Notes under the pieces: model-generated
Databases searched by the model: none
Told to the model about the DNA's origin: nothing
The model's input: the letters and a program-made list of their open reading frames with translations, nothing else
Part shown: positions 27,201 to 37,836 of the stretch, in pieces
How positions within the stretch are numbered: position 1 is the first letter of the stretch
Layout: each line of letters starts with the position of its first letter
Assembly (NCBI GenBank): GCA_030041255.1
Contig: JASHOF010000156.1
Span: forward strand, 38,153-102,152
Direction of reading: 5' to 3'
DNA: 64,000 bases
Source: Acetobacteraceae bacterium
Lineage (GTDB): Bacteria > Pseudomonadota > Alphaproteobacteria > Acetobacterales > Acetobacteraceae
Made by a program: the position numbers and the translations under genes

Positions 27201-28158
27201 GGTTGGACAGCGTCGCCGGTGGGCGATGGCGGCGAATGGGGCGCGGCCGGCGGGCGGCAAGCGCAAGGCCGGCCGCGATCAGAGCGATACCGAACAGATG
27301 GAAAAGATGCAGCCGCTCGCCGAGCAGGATGACGGCGAGCAACACGCCGAACACCGGCACGAGATGGATGTACTGGCCGCCCCGTGCAGAGCCGATGAGT
27401 TCGACGCCACGGTTGAAGCAGAGATAGGCGACAAAGGATGGCATCACCGCGACATAAGCGAAGGCGGCAAGCGTGCCCGGCGTGACGCGCGCGACCGCGC
27501 CCGAGAGAACTTCTGCAACATAGAGCGGAAGAAGCATCAGCGCACCGAGCGCGAAGCTCGCAGCCAGGAAGCTCATGGGATGCACGGGAGGGCGGCTCAG
27601 CAGGAGGCTGGAATAGAGCGCGTAGCTGGCGATGGCGGCGAGCACCCAGACATCGCCCGGATTGAGGGAGAGCGCAGCGAAGCTCGCGATCGAACCGTGC
27701 ACGGTGATGACGAGGACGCCCAGCAGGGAGATCAGGATCGCGATCGTCTGCGAGAGGCCGGGGCGCTCGCGATAGATCAGGGCGGAGGCGAGCAGGATCA
27801 TCAGCGGCATCGTCGATTGCAGCAGAACGCCGTTGATGGCGGTGGTCTGATCGAGGCCGCGATAGAAGAGCGTATTGAAGAGGCCGATGCCGGTGATGGA
27901 AAGGACGACGAGGCTCCGCCAGTGGCGGAGCAGGATCGGCCAGTCGTTGCCGAGCGGCTCCCAGGCGAACGGCAGTGCCACCAGGAAGGCACCGGTCCAG
28001 CGCCAGAAGGCGAGCGAGACGGGCGGGATCTCGGCGTGCACGGCGCGGCCGACGATGGCGTTGCCGGCCCAGAAGAGGCTCGCGGCCGCGAGCAGGAGCG
28101 GCGCCATGCGCCAGATGCGCGCAGGCATCGAGGGCAGCCGTTCTCCCGCGAGAGACAT
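27178..28158 (-). CDS. EamA/DMT superfamily transporter (RhaT/YdcZ-like)
   Basis: A 326-residue membrane protein with two EamA repeats and about ten transmembrane helices, for example 'MAPLLLAAASLFWAGNAIVG', 'AINGVLLQSTMPLMILLASAL' and 'VFGVLLAVILLGERLHLFHL'. 'GNAIVGRAV' and 'YFNRGVE'-like segments are typical of the 10-TMS drug/metabolite exporters. The C-terminal tail is Arg-rich and cytoplasmic. Exporters of this family handle amino acids, purines or metabolites; substrate unknown. It is nine bases downstream of the cytidine deaminase stop. Confidence 0.87.
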   Translation of the reverse strand: MSLAGERLPSMPARIWRMAPLLLAAASLFWAGNAIVGRAVHAEIPPVSLAFWRWTGAFLVALPFAWEPLGNDWPILLRHWRSLVVLSITGIGLFNTLFYRGLDQTTAINGVLLQSTMPLMILLASALIYRERPGLSQTIAILISLLGVLVITVHGSIASFAALSLNPGDVWVLAAIASYALYSSLLLSRPPVHPMSFLAASFALGALMLLPLYVAEVLSGAVARVTPGTLAAFAYVAVMPSFVAYLCFNRGVELIGSARGGQYIHLVPVFGVLLAVILLGERLHLFHLFGIALIAAGLALAARRPRPIRRHRPPATLSNLTMRRER

Positions 28159-28167
28159 CGGGCCCTT

Positions 28168-28647
28168 TCAGCGCTGATAGGGAAGCGGGAGCAGGAGGGT
28201 TGCGGGCAGGCGGATGAGCCCGCCGGGCCCGGGAAGGATCACCCAGGCACCGGGGGCGTGATCGATCAGCATCTCCCGGCAGGCGCCGCAAGGGGGCACG
28301 ACCGCGGGCCTGGATGCGTTCTCTTCGGGTTTCGGCTGGCGGACGGCGACGATGGCGACGATCTCGCCGTCGCCCTCGATGAGCGCGCGGCCGAGGGCGA
28401 TCGCTTCGGCACAGATGGAAAGCCTGCCGACCGTCGCCCCGAGATGCAGGCCAGTGAAAATGCGCCCGCTTCTGTCGCGCGCGGCCGCTGCCAGCCGGTG
28501 GCGGCCTGGGTGGAAGTGCCGACACAAGGCGGCCACCGCCGCTTCGACCAGGCAATCGTCCTCGCGGGCGAGCGGCAGGGCGGCGGCGAGATTCTCAGTC
28601 AGCCGCCTCGGCCTCCTCGCCCTCGTCGGCGGCGACCAGCATGGCAC
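28168..28647 (-). CDS. Cytidine deaminase-like protein
   Basis: Up to 159 residues, starting at GTG 28647 inside the 3' end of recA; the first ~16 residues are low-quality and the real start may be nearer residue 17. The zinc site is visible: '[10 protein letters not shown]' (Cys, Glu proton shuttle) and '[10 protein letters not shown]' (PCxxC). These motifs fit homo-tetrameric cytidine deaminases that convert cytidine/deoxycytidine to uridine, or blasticidin-S-deaminase-like relatives. Overlap with recA suggests co-transcription. Confidence 0.8.
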   Translation of the reverse strand: MPCWSPPTRARRPRRLTENLAAALPLAREDDCLVEAAVAALCRHFHPGRHRLAAAARDRSGRIFTGLHLGATVGRLSICAEAIALGRALIEGDGEIVAIVAVRQPKPEENASRPAVVPPCGACREMLIDHAPGAWVILPGPGGLIRLPATLLLPLPYQR

Positions 28648-29635
28648 CGGCCACTATTCCGGATGCGGCACGAATTCGGCTTTCGATCGCGGCGGCCACC
28701 TCGGGATGCTCGCGCAGGAAGCGCTTGGCATTCTCGCGTCCCTGGCCGATGCGCTGCGAATCATAGCTGAACCAGGCACCGGATTTCTCGACCACGCCGG
28801 CCTTGACGCCGAGATCGATCAGTTCGCCGATCTTGCTGATCCCTTCACTGTACATGATGTCGAACTCGACCTGCCGGAACGGCGGGGCCATCTTGTTCTT
28901 CACCACCTTCACCCGGGTCTCGTTGCCGGTGATCTCCTCGCGGTCCTTGATGCTGCCGACACGGCGGATCTCGAGGCGCACCGAGGCATAGAACTTGAGG
29001 GCGTTGCCGCCGGTGGTGGTTTCGGGGTTGCCGAACATCACGCCGATCTTGAGACGAATCTGGTTGAGGAAGATCAGGAGCGTGTTGCTGCGCGAGACGC
29101 TGCCGGTCAGCTTGCGAAGCGCCTGGCTCATCAGCCGCGCGTGCAGGCCGACATGCGTGTCGCCCATCTCGCCTTCCAGCTCGGCCCGCGGCACCAGGGC
29201 GGCAACGCTGTCCACGACCAGCACGTCCACCGCACCGGAGCGGACGAGTGTATCGGCGATCTCGAGCGCCTGTTCGCCGGCATCGGGCTGGCTGATGAGC
29301 AGGTTTTCGATATCGACGCCGAGCTTGCGCGCATAGACCGGGTCGAGCGCATGCTCGGCGTCGATGAAGGCGCAAGTGCCGCCGATCTTCTGTGCCTCGG
29401 CGATGGCGTGCAGCGCGAGCGTGGTCTTGCCGGAGCTTTCCGGCCCGTAGATTTCGACGATCCGCCCGCGCGGCAGCCCGCCGATTCCAAGTGCCAGATC
29501 GAGGCCAAGAGAGCCGGAAGGGACGACCGGGACCGGGTCATCGCCGGCACCGGCGCCCATGCGCATGATCGAGCCCTTGCCGAAGGCGCGTTCGATCTGC
29601 GCCAATGCGGCGTCCAGCGCCTTGTTTTTTTCCAT
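28595..29635 (-). CDS. recA: Recombinase RecA
   Basis: 346 residues from the ATG at 29635, which has an AGGGGGTG element. Walker A 'GPESSGKTT' (Lys70), Walker B '[10 protein letters not shown]', the DNA-binding loop L1 'GEMGDTHVG' and L2 '[19 protein letters not shown]' are all intact. RecA forms filaments on single-stranded DNA for homologous recombination and stimulates LexA self-cleavage. The C-terminal tail is acidic ('[10 protein letters not shown]') as usual. The gene runs into the deaminase gene, an uncommon neighbour. Confidence 0.97.
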   Translation of the reverse strand: MEKNKALDAALAQIERAFGKGSIMRMGAGAGDDPVPVVPSGSLGLDLALGIGGLPRGRIVEIYGPESSGKTTLALHAIAEAQKIGGTCAFIDAEHALDPVYARKLGVDIENLLISQPDAGEQALEIADTLVRSGAVDVLVVDSVAALVPRAELEGEMGDTHVGLHARLMSQALRKLTGSVSRSNTLLIFLNQIRLKIGVMFGNPETTTGGNALKFYASVRLEIRRVGSIKDREEITGNETRVKVVKNKMAPPFRQVEFDIMYSEGISKIGELIDLGVKAGVVEKSGAWFSYDSQRIGQGRENAKRFLREHPEVAAAIESRIRAASGIVAGAMLVAADEGEEAEAAD

Positions 29636-30034
29636 CACCACCCCCTGGAGCGTGGCCAGCATGGCTGAACACGCTCTCTTGTGTCTGACCGAGCGGATTC
29701 ACGCGCTCCTGGAGCGTCCCGCGATGCCAGTCAAGCGCGATCCGCCCCAAGCCCGGTGCCCGGCAATCCGGCGCGGCGGCAGACTCGCACGCTCGCCTTG
29801 GAGTTGTCGAGGCGGGACAGGTTACGAAACAAAATCGGAACTGCTGGCCGGCGCGACTATTAACACTTTACCCCATTTTTGTTCCAATACAACCAAAAGA
29901 TGTCCATGTATGAACGGTTTCTACCGCTAGCCCATGATCGCCCGCGGCGGAATCGTCGGAGGGCACGAATCGCGGGCTCGAATAAAGCGCCCCCGGCGTG
30001 CGAACCGGCCAAGCCATCACCGCCGGTCCCTCGC
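29636..30034. other. recA upstream region
   Basis: This is a 399-base gap between recA and the CckA-like kinase gene, both leftward. It should carry the recA promoter. The stretch 29820-29935 is AT-rich. I saw no exact GTTC-N7-GTTC box, the LexA site usual in alphaproteobacteria; a TTGT-N6-ACAA inverted repeat sits at 29879-29892. No gene is supported. Confidence 0.4.
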
Positions 30035-31707
<1,673 letters not shown>

Positions 31708-31711
<4 letters not shown>

Positions 31712-32806
31712 CGCGCCCCCTCGCCCACGCTCGCGGCATGCGCCTTTGGACGGGCCGGGCGGGCCAGGCGCCACACATAGGCGATGATCTCGGCCACGGC
31801 CTTGTAGTGCTCGGGCGCAATCTCCGTGTCCACCTCCACCTGGTAGAGCGCCCGGGCAAGCGGCGGGTTGGCGACCACCGGCACGCGATGGGCCTCGGCA
31901 ATCTCGCGGATCCGGGCCGCCATCGCGTCGACCCCCTTGGCTACCACCCTCGGCGCGGCATGCCTGCCGCGTTCATTAGGCAAGCGCCACAGCATAATGG
32001 GTTGGATTGGTAACGACCACCGTCGCCTTCTTCACCGCTCCCAGCATACGTTGTTTCATCCGGGCGGCGCGAATTCTGCGCAGGTGGGCCTTGAGGTGCG
32101 GGTCGCCCTCGGTTTCCTTCAGTTCCTGGCGGACTTCCTCGCGGCTCATGCGCAGGCCGCGCGCGTGGCGGAGCCTGACCCAAAGCACATCGCCGACGGC
32201 GATCAGCGCGAGCGCGGCGAGCAGTGGAAAGAGAATGGCCAGGATATCGGTTTCAACTTCCTGGATGAGGCCCGCCGGCGAGAGCCCGAGCGCACCCCCG
32301 ATGACGGACCATTCGCCGGCGAGGATTCGCCAGAGCGCGGCAGCGATCACCGTGAGCTTGAGGAAGGATTTGCCGTGCTCGAAAAGACCGTCGGTACTGG
32401 TGATTCGCCGCACCCAGCGGGCCGGATTGAGGCGCCCGAGGTCCGGCGCCAGTGCTTCCGGCCGGAAGAGAAGGCCGGTCTGCAACAGGGCGATCGCGAC
32501 GCCGCCGATCAGGGCCGCCAGCGCGAACGCTGCGGCGGACCGGAATACTCCGTCGAGCGCAAGGCCCAAGGCGGCCGGCCCGCCGGTGCTGAACGGGAGC
32601 GTGCCGGCATGGGATATCAGCCCGGCAAGCCGGGTGGCGAGATCGGTGGCCAGGCTCGGGCCCAGCATCACCAGGACCGCAGTGACGGCCGCTAAACCGG
32701 CCAGCGAGGAAAGTTCGCGCGATAAGGCAACCGAGCCCTCCTCGCGCGCCTTCATCAGCCGCCTTGGTGTGGCGGCCTCCGTGCGGCCTTCCTGTCCCTC
32801 CGCCAA
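31708..32806 (-). CDS. flhB: Flagellar type III export protein FlhB, split by a single-base frameshift
   Basis: From TTG 32806 the first frame codes 276 residues: 'RTEAATPRRLMKAREEGSV', four hydrophobic segments, the linker, and the autocleavage site Asn267-Pro-Thr-His ('VVVTNPTHYAVALA'), then TAA at 31978-31976. The rest of the cytoplasmic domain ('HAAPRVVAKGVDAMAARI', 'NPPLARALYQVEVDTEIAPEHYKAVAEIIAYV') follows in the +1 frame to TGA at 31708. Removing one base at the TAA would restore a normal FlhB of ~365 residues. A separate ATG at 31995 could start the C-terminal piece (95 residues). FlhB is the export-gate substrate switch. Mutation, sequencing error or a true two-piece protein are all possible. 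Confidence 0.8.
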
Positions 32807-32844
32807 TGTGGTGGCTCCGGTTCCGGTTCAGCCCAGCCCGGGTT

Positions 32845-33624
32845 TCAGTGCAATCCGGGCAGCAGGCTGAACCCGTCATGGATCTGCCCGATCCAGAATG
32901 CCGAGAGGGCGGCGGCGAGGCCCGCCAGCAAAGCAAAGCCGCCCAGGATCTGGCCGGGAAGGGAGACGAAATAGATCGGCACTTGCGGCACCAGACGAGA
33001 CGCGAGGCCGAGCCCGATCTGCCAGACGATCGAGGCGAGCAGGAACGGGCCGCCGATCCTGACCGCGAGCGCGAACGAGGCCCCGACTGCCTCCACCACG
33101 ACGCGGGTGCCGTCGGCTGCCGGCAAGAAGGTGCCCGCCGGAACCAGGTGATAGCTCTGGACGAGGGCGGCAAGCGGAATGGCATAGAGGCCGCTTGCCA
33201 GCACCAGCGCCGCGGCCGCGATGCCAAAAAGCTGGCCGAGAGCGGGTGTCGCCGGGCCGAGGGCGGCATCGGGCACCAGCACATTGGTGAGCCCCAGCAT
33301 GGCGGCGATGACCTCGCCTCCCATCGAAAGGGAGAGCACGACAAGTCGCGCCAGCCAGCCGATCCAGACGCCGGTGGCCAGCTCCGCAGCCAGCATGGCG
33401 AAGGCGCCGAATACTCCCGATGGAGCGGCGGGCAGGCCCGGCAGCAGCAGAAAGAGGAGTGCCGTAAACGCGACCGCGACGGCCGCCCGCACCATCGACG
33501 GCAGCGCTGCCTCGCCAAGGCCTGGCAGCAGCATCACCGCGCCGCCGATACGCGCCAGCACCAGCATGGCCTGGAAAGCGAGCGCCGGAAGCATCTGCAC
33601 CAGCGCCGCATCAGCCGCGGTCAT
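32845..33624 (-). CDS. fliR: Flagellar type III export protein FliR
   Basis: 259 residues, about six hydrophobic segments, with the FliR-typical 'MLPALAFQAMLVLARIGGAVMLLPGLGE' start and 'LVQSYHLVPAG' and 'QIGLGLASRLVPQVPIYFVSLPGQILGG' blocks. FliR joins FliP and FliQ in the export gate at the centre of the basal body. Normal family length. It lies between fliQ (4 bases) and flhB (38 bases). Confidence 0.9.
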   Translation of the reverse strand: MTAADAALVQMLPALAFQAMLVLARIGGAVMLLPGLGEAALPSMVRAAVAVAFTALLFLLLPGLPAAPSGVFGAFAMLAAELATGVWIGWLARLVVLSLSMGGEVIAAMLGLTNVLVPDAALGPATPALGQLFGIAAAALVLASGLYAIPLAALVQSYHLVPAGTFLPAADGTRVVVEAVGASFALAVRIGGPFLLASIVWQIGLGLASRLVPQVPIYFVSLPGQILGGFALLAGLAAALSAFWIGQIHDGFSLLPGLH

Positions 33625-33628
33625 TTTG

Positions 33629-33904
33629 CTAACCGGCGCCGCCGATCGCGACCAGGCGGCCGAACAGGAGGGTGGTGAAGTCGGACAGAGTGGTGAGCAT
33701 ACCGTGCCCGAGCAGGAGCAGCACGCCGGCCAGGACCAGGACCTTTGGCACGAACACGAGCGTCGATTCGTTCACCTGGGTCATCGCCTGCACGAGCGAG
33801 ACCAAAAGGCCGATCGCAAGCGTGGCCATGAGTGGCGGAGCCGCGTGCTCGAGCATCACCATCATGGCTTCGCGCATGCTGAGCGCGAGATCGGCATTCG
33901 ACAT
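33629..33904 (-). CDS. fliQ: Flagellar type III export protein FliQ
   Basis: 91 residues with two long hydrophobic helices around 'LMATLAIGLLVSLVQAMTQVNESTLVFVPKVL'; 'LVQA.TQ..E.TL.F.PK' is the FliQ signature. Four FliQ subunits wrap the FliP-FliR core of the export gate. Intact and of family length; 4 bases before fliR. Confidence 0.92.
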   Translation of the reverse strand: MSNADLALSMREAMMVMLEHAAPPLMATLAIGLLVSLVQAMTQVNESTLVFVPKVLVLAGVLLLLGHGMLTTLSDFTTLLFGRLVAIGGAG

Positions 33905-33951
33905 GACGTCCCCTCGGGGAGTGGCTGGGAGTAGCGGGGAAAATCCCGAGC

Positions 33952-34275
33952 TCAGGTCGGCATGCTCATGATGGTCTGATAGGCGGTGACGACCTTGTCG
34001 CGGATCGCGGTTGCTGCCTGCAAGGCAAACTCGGCGCGCGAAACGGCCGTGACCACGGAGGTGATGTCTCCATTGCCGGAGATTGCCTGAAGGGCTCCCT
34101 GATCGGCCTCCTTGCCGAGCGAGATGGCGCCCGAGATGGCCCGATCGAGCACGCCGCCGAAGCTCTCGTCGCCGGCAGAAAGGCCAGCCTCTCCGCTCCG
34201 CGCGTACGCTTGCGCCGCGCCGGACGGGGAAACCCCCGAAGCGGTGACGGTGATGGTGGGGATGGTGCCGCTCAT
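33952..34275 (-). CDS. fliE: Flagellar hook-basal body complex protein FliE
   Basis: 107 residues; the C-terminal half 'ALQAISGNGDITSVVTAVSRAEFALQAATAIRDKVVTAYQTIMSM' matches FliE, including the terminal 'Y..IM.M' motif. FliE links the MS ring to the rod. Its ATG overlaps the flgC stop by four bases. Confidence 0.9.
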   Translation of the reverse strand: MSGTIPTITVTASGVSPSGAAQAYARSGEAGLSAGDESFGGVLDRAISGAISLGKEADQGALQAISGNGDITSVVTAVSRAEFALQAATAIRDKVVTAYQTIMSMPT

Positions 34276-34679
34276 TGCAGCATGCCGATCACCCGCGACA
34301 GCATGCTGCGGGAGACGGCCAGCACCTGCAAATTCGCCGAGTAGCTGTTCTCGGCGTCGCGCATGTCCATCATTTCCGTGAAGGTGTTGACGTTCGGCTC
34401 TTTCACGTAGCCTTGGGCATTGGCGGCGGGATTGGCCGGATCGTAACGCAGGGAAAAGGGGCTCGGATCAAGGCCGATCGGTCCGGCCATGACGAGATCG
34501 ACCCCGCTGGTCGGATCGAGCACATCCTGGAAGGAAATGGTCTTGCGCTGATATGGATCGGCGCCGGGCGTCGATCCCGTCGTCACCTGGTTGGCGAGGT
34601 TCTGGGCGATCACGGTCAGCCGCTCGGTCTGCGCCCGCATGCCGCTGCCGGCGATGGCGATTGCCTTGGTGAGATCCAT
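34272..34679 (-). CDS. flgC: Flagellar basal-body rod protein FlgC
   Basis: 135 residues with the rod-protein N-terminus 'AIAIAGSGMRAQTERLTVIAQNLANQ', the FlgC-specific 'YDPANPAANAQGYVKEPNVNTFTEM' segment and the C-terminal heptad 'DAENSYSANLQVLAVSRSML'. Proximal rod component. Sits between flgB (26 bases) and fliE (overlapping). Confidence 0.93.
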   Translation of the reverse strand: MDLTKAIAIAGSGMRAQTERLTVIAQNLANQVTTGSTPGADPYQRKTISFQDVLDPTSGVDLVMAGPIGLDPSPFSLRYDPANPAANAQGYVKEPNVNTFTEMMDMRDAENSYSANLQVLAVSRSMLSRVIGMLQ

Positions 34680-34705
34680 TGGCTCCTCTTCGCTTGGGCG
34701 CGCGC

Positions 34706-35116
34706 TCAGCCGGTCAGGCCGGAGCCGCCGGAAATATCGAGGGCGGTCCGGAACATGCCGAGTGTGGCGCCGTAGAGCCTGATGACGAGGTTCTGCATTC
34801 CCTCCGTGTCGGCGAGCTTGCCGAGCTCTCCATCGACGGAGACGTCGTCCTCTCCGGCACTCGGCGGCGGCTGATCCATCGACGGCGCCTGAAGCTGTTC
34901 GGAAGCCGGCAGCGCGGGAAGATCCTGTGCGTTCGTTGGCAGGGGATCGAGATGACCCGTGCCCGCGAGCACGTCCGAGAAGGGTTCGATTTGTTCGCGT
35001 TGATAGCCCGGCGTGCTGGCATTGGCGATGTTCTCGGCCCGGACCTGGAGGCTTTTGTCGATCCAGGCCAGACGCTTGTCGGCGAGGCTGAAAAAGCCGG
35101 TGCTGGTGAGATCCAT
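34706..35116 (-). CDS. flgB: Flagellar basal-body rod protein FlgB
   Basis: 136 residues from the ATG at 35116 ('MDLTSTGFFSLADKRLAWID'); the longer upstream frame is not rod-like. 'RAENIANASTPGYQ' is the FlgB N-terminal motif and the C-terminal helix ends in 'GATLGMFRTALDISGG'. First gene of the leftward flgB-flgC-fliE-fliQ-fliR-flhB-cckA operon; its upstream region is shared with the divergent genes at 35.2 kb. Confidence 0.9.
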   Translation of the reverse strand: MDLTSTGFFSLADKRLAWIDKSLQVRAENIANASTPGYQREQIEPFSDVLAGTGHLDPLPTNAQDLPALPASEQLQAPSMDQPPPSAGEDDVSVDGELGKLADTEGMQNLVIRLYGATLGMFRTALDISGGSGLTG

Positions 35117-35241
35117 GGCCGCATCATCCGACCCGGCGCTTAAAGGGAGATGAACGCGGCGGTGCGCAAAGCTGCGTTTTGCCCGCCACGACGGGACCGG
35201 CGGCAACGTTTTGGTAACCGCGAAAGGGTGCAATCAGCGGA

Positions 35242-35523
35242 ATGCCCCCGATCGCAGCGCCGGCCGTGCCGTCCCCGTCCCGAGCGGCCTTGCTCGCGAT
35301 CGAGCAGGTTGCGGGATTTCTCCGCATTGCCCGCATCCTGATCGAGGACGGGAGGCGGGTCGATCTGGCCGGCCTCGAGGGCGAGATCGGGCGGCTCTGC
35401 GCTCTGGTTCTCGATCTGGGGCCGGCGCAAGGGAAGAGCGTCAAGCCGCGGCTCTCCGCCCTTCTTGGTGAAATCGAAACGATCGAGGCGCGACTCGCCG
35501 CCGCGGCTGCCCCTCCCGCCTGA
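35242..35523 (+). CDS. Small hypothetical protein in flagellar cluster
   Basis: 93 residues, mostly helical: 'RAALLAIEQVAGFLRIARILIEDGRRVDLAGLEGEIGRLCALVLDL' split by Gly/Asp turns, with an Ala-rich C-terminus. No signal peptide or membrane helix. Its position divergent from flgB and 36 bases ahead of fliO suggests a flagellar accessory role, possibly a chaperone-like helix bundle. Not recognised as a named family. Confidence 0.55.
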   Translation: MPPIAAPAVPSPSRAALLAIEQVAGFLRIARILIEDGRRVDLAGLEGEIGRLCALVLDLGPAQGKSVKPRLSALLGEIETIEARLAAAAAPPA

Positions 35524-35559
35524 CGCTGTTTCCCGTAAAGCGCGGCAAAAGGCCGCGCC

Positions 35560-35830
35560 ATGACGCCGCTTGCTTCGACCGTTCTCCTTGCGATTGCCGC
35601 CCTGGCCGCCGTGCTCTGCCTGGTCTGGGCGAGCGCGCGTGGCCCGATTTTCGGGGCTTGCGCCGCGTGCCGGCATGGCTCGCCGCCTTGGCGTGGTCGA
35701 GACCCTCGCGCTCGATCCCAGGCGGCGGCTTTATATCGTGCGCTGCGACGGGCGCGAATTGCTGCTGCTGGCCGGCAACAGCCACGATGCGCTGATTGGC
35801 TGGCTCAGCCGATCGGAGGGCGAGCGATGA
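35560..35830 (+). CDS. fliO: Flagellar protein FliO, apparently frameshifted
   Basis: The N-terminal membrane anchor ('MTPLASTVLLAIAALAAVLCLVWA') is in one frame from ATG 35560, while the FliO cytoplasmic part ('RRLGVVETLALDPRRRLYIVRCDGRELLLL...GWL') is in the next frame and stops at TGA 35828-35830, overlapping the fliP ATG. The two halves meet at about 35625-35660. Together they make a ~89-residue FliO, the scaffold that helps FliP assemble. Either a single-base indel has occurred or the sequence has an error; the second-frame ORF alone would lack the membrane helix. Confidence 0.6.
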
Positions 35831-36576
35831 GGCGGACCCTCTTCTTCCTCGGGCTGACGCTGTTCTGGCTTCTCGCCGCGCACCCCGCGCTTGCCCAATC
35901 GGTCAGCATCGATCTCGGCAACTCGGACGGTCCGGGCGTGACCGGCAGGCTGGTCCAGCTCACGGCGCTGATCACCGTGCTCGCGCTGGCACCGAGTCTT
36001 CTCGTCATGGTGACGGCGTTCACGCGCATCATCATCGTTCTCTCGCTCCTGAGAAGCGCGCTCGGATTGCAGACGACGCCACCCAACGTGGTGCTGATCG
36101 GGCTGGCGCTGTTTCTGACCTTTTTCGTGATGCAGCCGGTCCTGCACGCGGCCTGGGTGAGCGGGCTCCTGCCGCTCGAGCAGGGCAAGATCGGCAACCT
36201 CGAAGGGCTGCGCCAGGCCGCCGAGCCGTTCCGGCGTTTCATGCTGGCCAACCTTCGCCCCTCGGATCTGCATCTGTTCCTCGATACGGCAAGGTTGCCC
36301 GCCCCGGCGACGCCCATGGCCACTCCCTGGCGGGCGCTCATTCCGGCTTTCCTGGTCGGCGAACTTCGTCGCGCTTTCGAAATGGGTTTCCTGCTCTACC
36401 TGCCGTTCCTGGTCATCGACATGGTGGTCTCGAGCGTGCTGATGAGTCTCGGCATGATGATGCTGCCGCCGACGGCGGTTTCGCTGCCGTTCAAGCTGGT
36501 GTTCTTCGTGCTGGTCGATGGCTGGCGGCTGGTGGCGGGGAGCTTCGTGCAGAGCTTCGTTCCGCCGCATCCGTGA
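35827..36576 (+). CDS. fliP: Flagellar type III export protein FliP
   Basis: 250 codons including the stop. A cleavable signal peptide ('RTLFFLGLTLFWLLAAHPALA') precedes 'LTALITVLALAPSLLVMVTAFTRIIIVLSLLR' and the 'PP..V..GLALFLTFFVMQPV' and 'FEMGFLLYLPFLVIDMVVSSVLMSLGMMMLPP' blocks, all diagnostic of FliP. The core pore protein of the export gate. Starts by overlapping the fliO stop (ATGA). Confidence 0.95.
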   Translation: MRRTLFFLGLTLFWLLAAHPALAQSVSIDLGNSDGPGVTGRLVQLTALITVLALAPSLLVMVTAFTRIIIVLSLLRSALGLQTTPPNVVLIGLALFLTFFVMQPVLHAAWVSGLLPLEQGKIGNLEGLRQAAEPFRRFMLANLRPSDLHLFLDTARLPAPATPMATPWRALIPAFLVGELRRAFEMGFLLYLPFLVIDMVVSSVLMSLGMMMLPPTAVSLPFKLVFFVLVDGWRLVAGSFVQSFVPPHP

Positions 36577-36722
36577 TGCCCGGGCCCGGCGTGCGCCTGG
36601 GCTACGGTTCCAGGCTGCGGTTTGCCGATTGGCGCGGAAGAAAATATCCTCGCACCCGGGGCTGACGTCGCGGAGCGATTGCCGGTTGCCAGGACGCCTG
36701 CCGAGCGCGGAGTTCTCTACCC

Positions 36723-37610
36723 ATGACATTGCTGCGCGTCGAGGAACGACCGGCGCCCCGGCCTGGCATCGGATGCAATCCGCGGCTGGCCTGGCTGATT
36801 GTCTTCATGCTGTCCGTGTTCATGCTGATAAACTTTGCGGACAAGGTGGTGTTTGGCCTGTCCGCCCTGCCGATCATGCGCGAACTCGGCCTCACGCACA
36901 CTCAATTCGGTCTGATCGGCACGAGCTTCTATTTGTTTTTCTCCGCCACCGCGGTCGGGGTCGGCTTTCTGGTCAATCGCGTATCGACGAAGCGGGTACT
37001 GGCGGCGATGGCCATGATGTGGTCGCTATGCCAACTGCTCATGTTCATTGCCGTCGGCCTGCCGGCGTTGGTCGCCAACCGGCTTGTCCTTGGGCTTGGC
37101 GAGGGCCCGGCCTACCCAGTCGCGTTACATGCCGCCTACAAGTGGGTTCCCGATCCCGGCCGACCGCTGGCAACCAGCCTGATTGCGATCGGCGCAGCAG
37201 TTGGCGCCGGCATTGCGGCGCCGGCGATTCTGTACGTGATCGTGGCGTACTCCTGGCACGTAGCGTTCGGCGCGCTCGGAATCCTCGGCGTGGTGTGGTT
37301 CGCCGTCTGGGTGACGGTCGGCCGGGAGGGCGCGCTCGCGCCAGGCGTCCACATCGGCCCACCGGGCGGGCCTGCTGCTGATCAACCCCGAGGCCGAACT
37401 GAGAAGGCGCATGACGCCCGCGTGATGGGCAGGAAGGACGGGCGGCGTCCGCCCCCGCAACCGGCCCGGCCGGCGGGGATGGCGCGCCCGTCGAGGTGCG
37501 AGATTACTGCGCCTGGTAAGGCGGTGGCGGGGCGCCCGGGCCACTATGCTGGCCGGCGGCGTATCCCTGGCCGTAGGCCGATTGCTGGGCGGCCTGCTGA
37601 TTTTCCCTGA
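36723..37610 (+). pseudogene. MFS transporter, C-terminal half missing
   Basis: The first ~205 codons encode six transmembrane helices of a major facilitator: 'WLIVFMLSVFMLINFADKVV', 'FGLIGTSFYLFFSATAVGVGFL', the loop motif 'NRVSTKRVLA', 'LVLGLGEGPAYPVALHAAYKW' and 'HVAFGALGILGVVWFAVWV'. It is similar to ACS-family organic-anion permeases. After about 37335 similarity to membrane protein ends and the frame runs through Arg/Pro/Gly-rich sequence, overlapping the lipoprotein gene on the other strand. The second six helices are absent, so this is a truncated gene. Confidence 0.75.
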
Positions 37611-37815
37611 CGTGGTTGTACACCAGCCCGCCAACTAGGCCGACCCCGGCGCCGATCGCAGTGCCAAGCGCTGCATTGCCTGCGAGCGCTCCAATGACCG
37701 CTCCTCCGGCCGCTCCGCCCAACGTGCCGACGCCCGCTGCCTGCCCCTGCGGCGTCATATTCTCGCAGCCGCCCAGAATGACGAGGCAGGCCGCAAGTGC
37801 GATCAATCGTTTCAT
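37504..37815 (-). CDS. Glycine-zipper outer-membrane lipoprotein
   Basis: 103 residues with a lipoprotein signal peptide ending in the lipobox 'LGGC' (Cys17). The middle carries repeated small residues 'GTLGGAAGGAVIGALAGNAALGTAIGAGVGLVGG', a glycine zipper of the Rick_17kDa/OmpA-like kind, and the tail is Gln/Pro-rich. A GGGAGG element precedes the ATG. Such proteins are anchored in the outer membrane; precise role unknown. Confidence 0.82.
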   Translation of the reverse strand: MKRLIALAACLVILGGCENMTPQGQAAGVGTLGGAAGGAVIGALAGNAALGTAIGAGVGLVGGLVYNHVRENQQAAQQSAYGQGYAAGQHSGPGAPPPPYQAQ

Positions 37816-37836
37816 GATCTTTGCCTCCCTATGCTG

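Noticed and set aside
27158..28555. A 465-codon leftward open frame across the EamA and deaminase genes
   Set aside because: It is antisense-frame shadow; the composition is Arg/Pro/Ala-rich and the EamA helices explain the DNA.
29820..29935. LexA (SOS) box in front of recA
   Set aside because: No GTTC-N7-GTTC or GAAC-N7-GAAC was found by eye; the TTGT-N6-ACAA repeat does not match the known alphaproteobacterial site.
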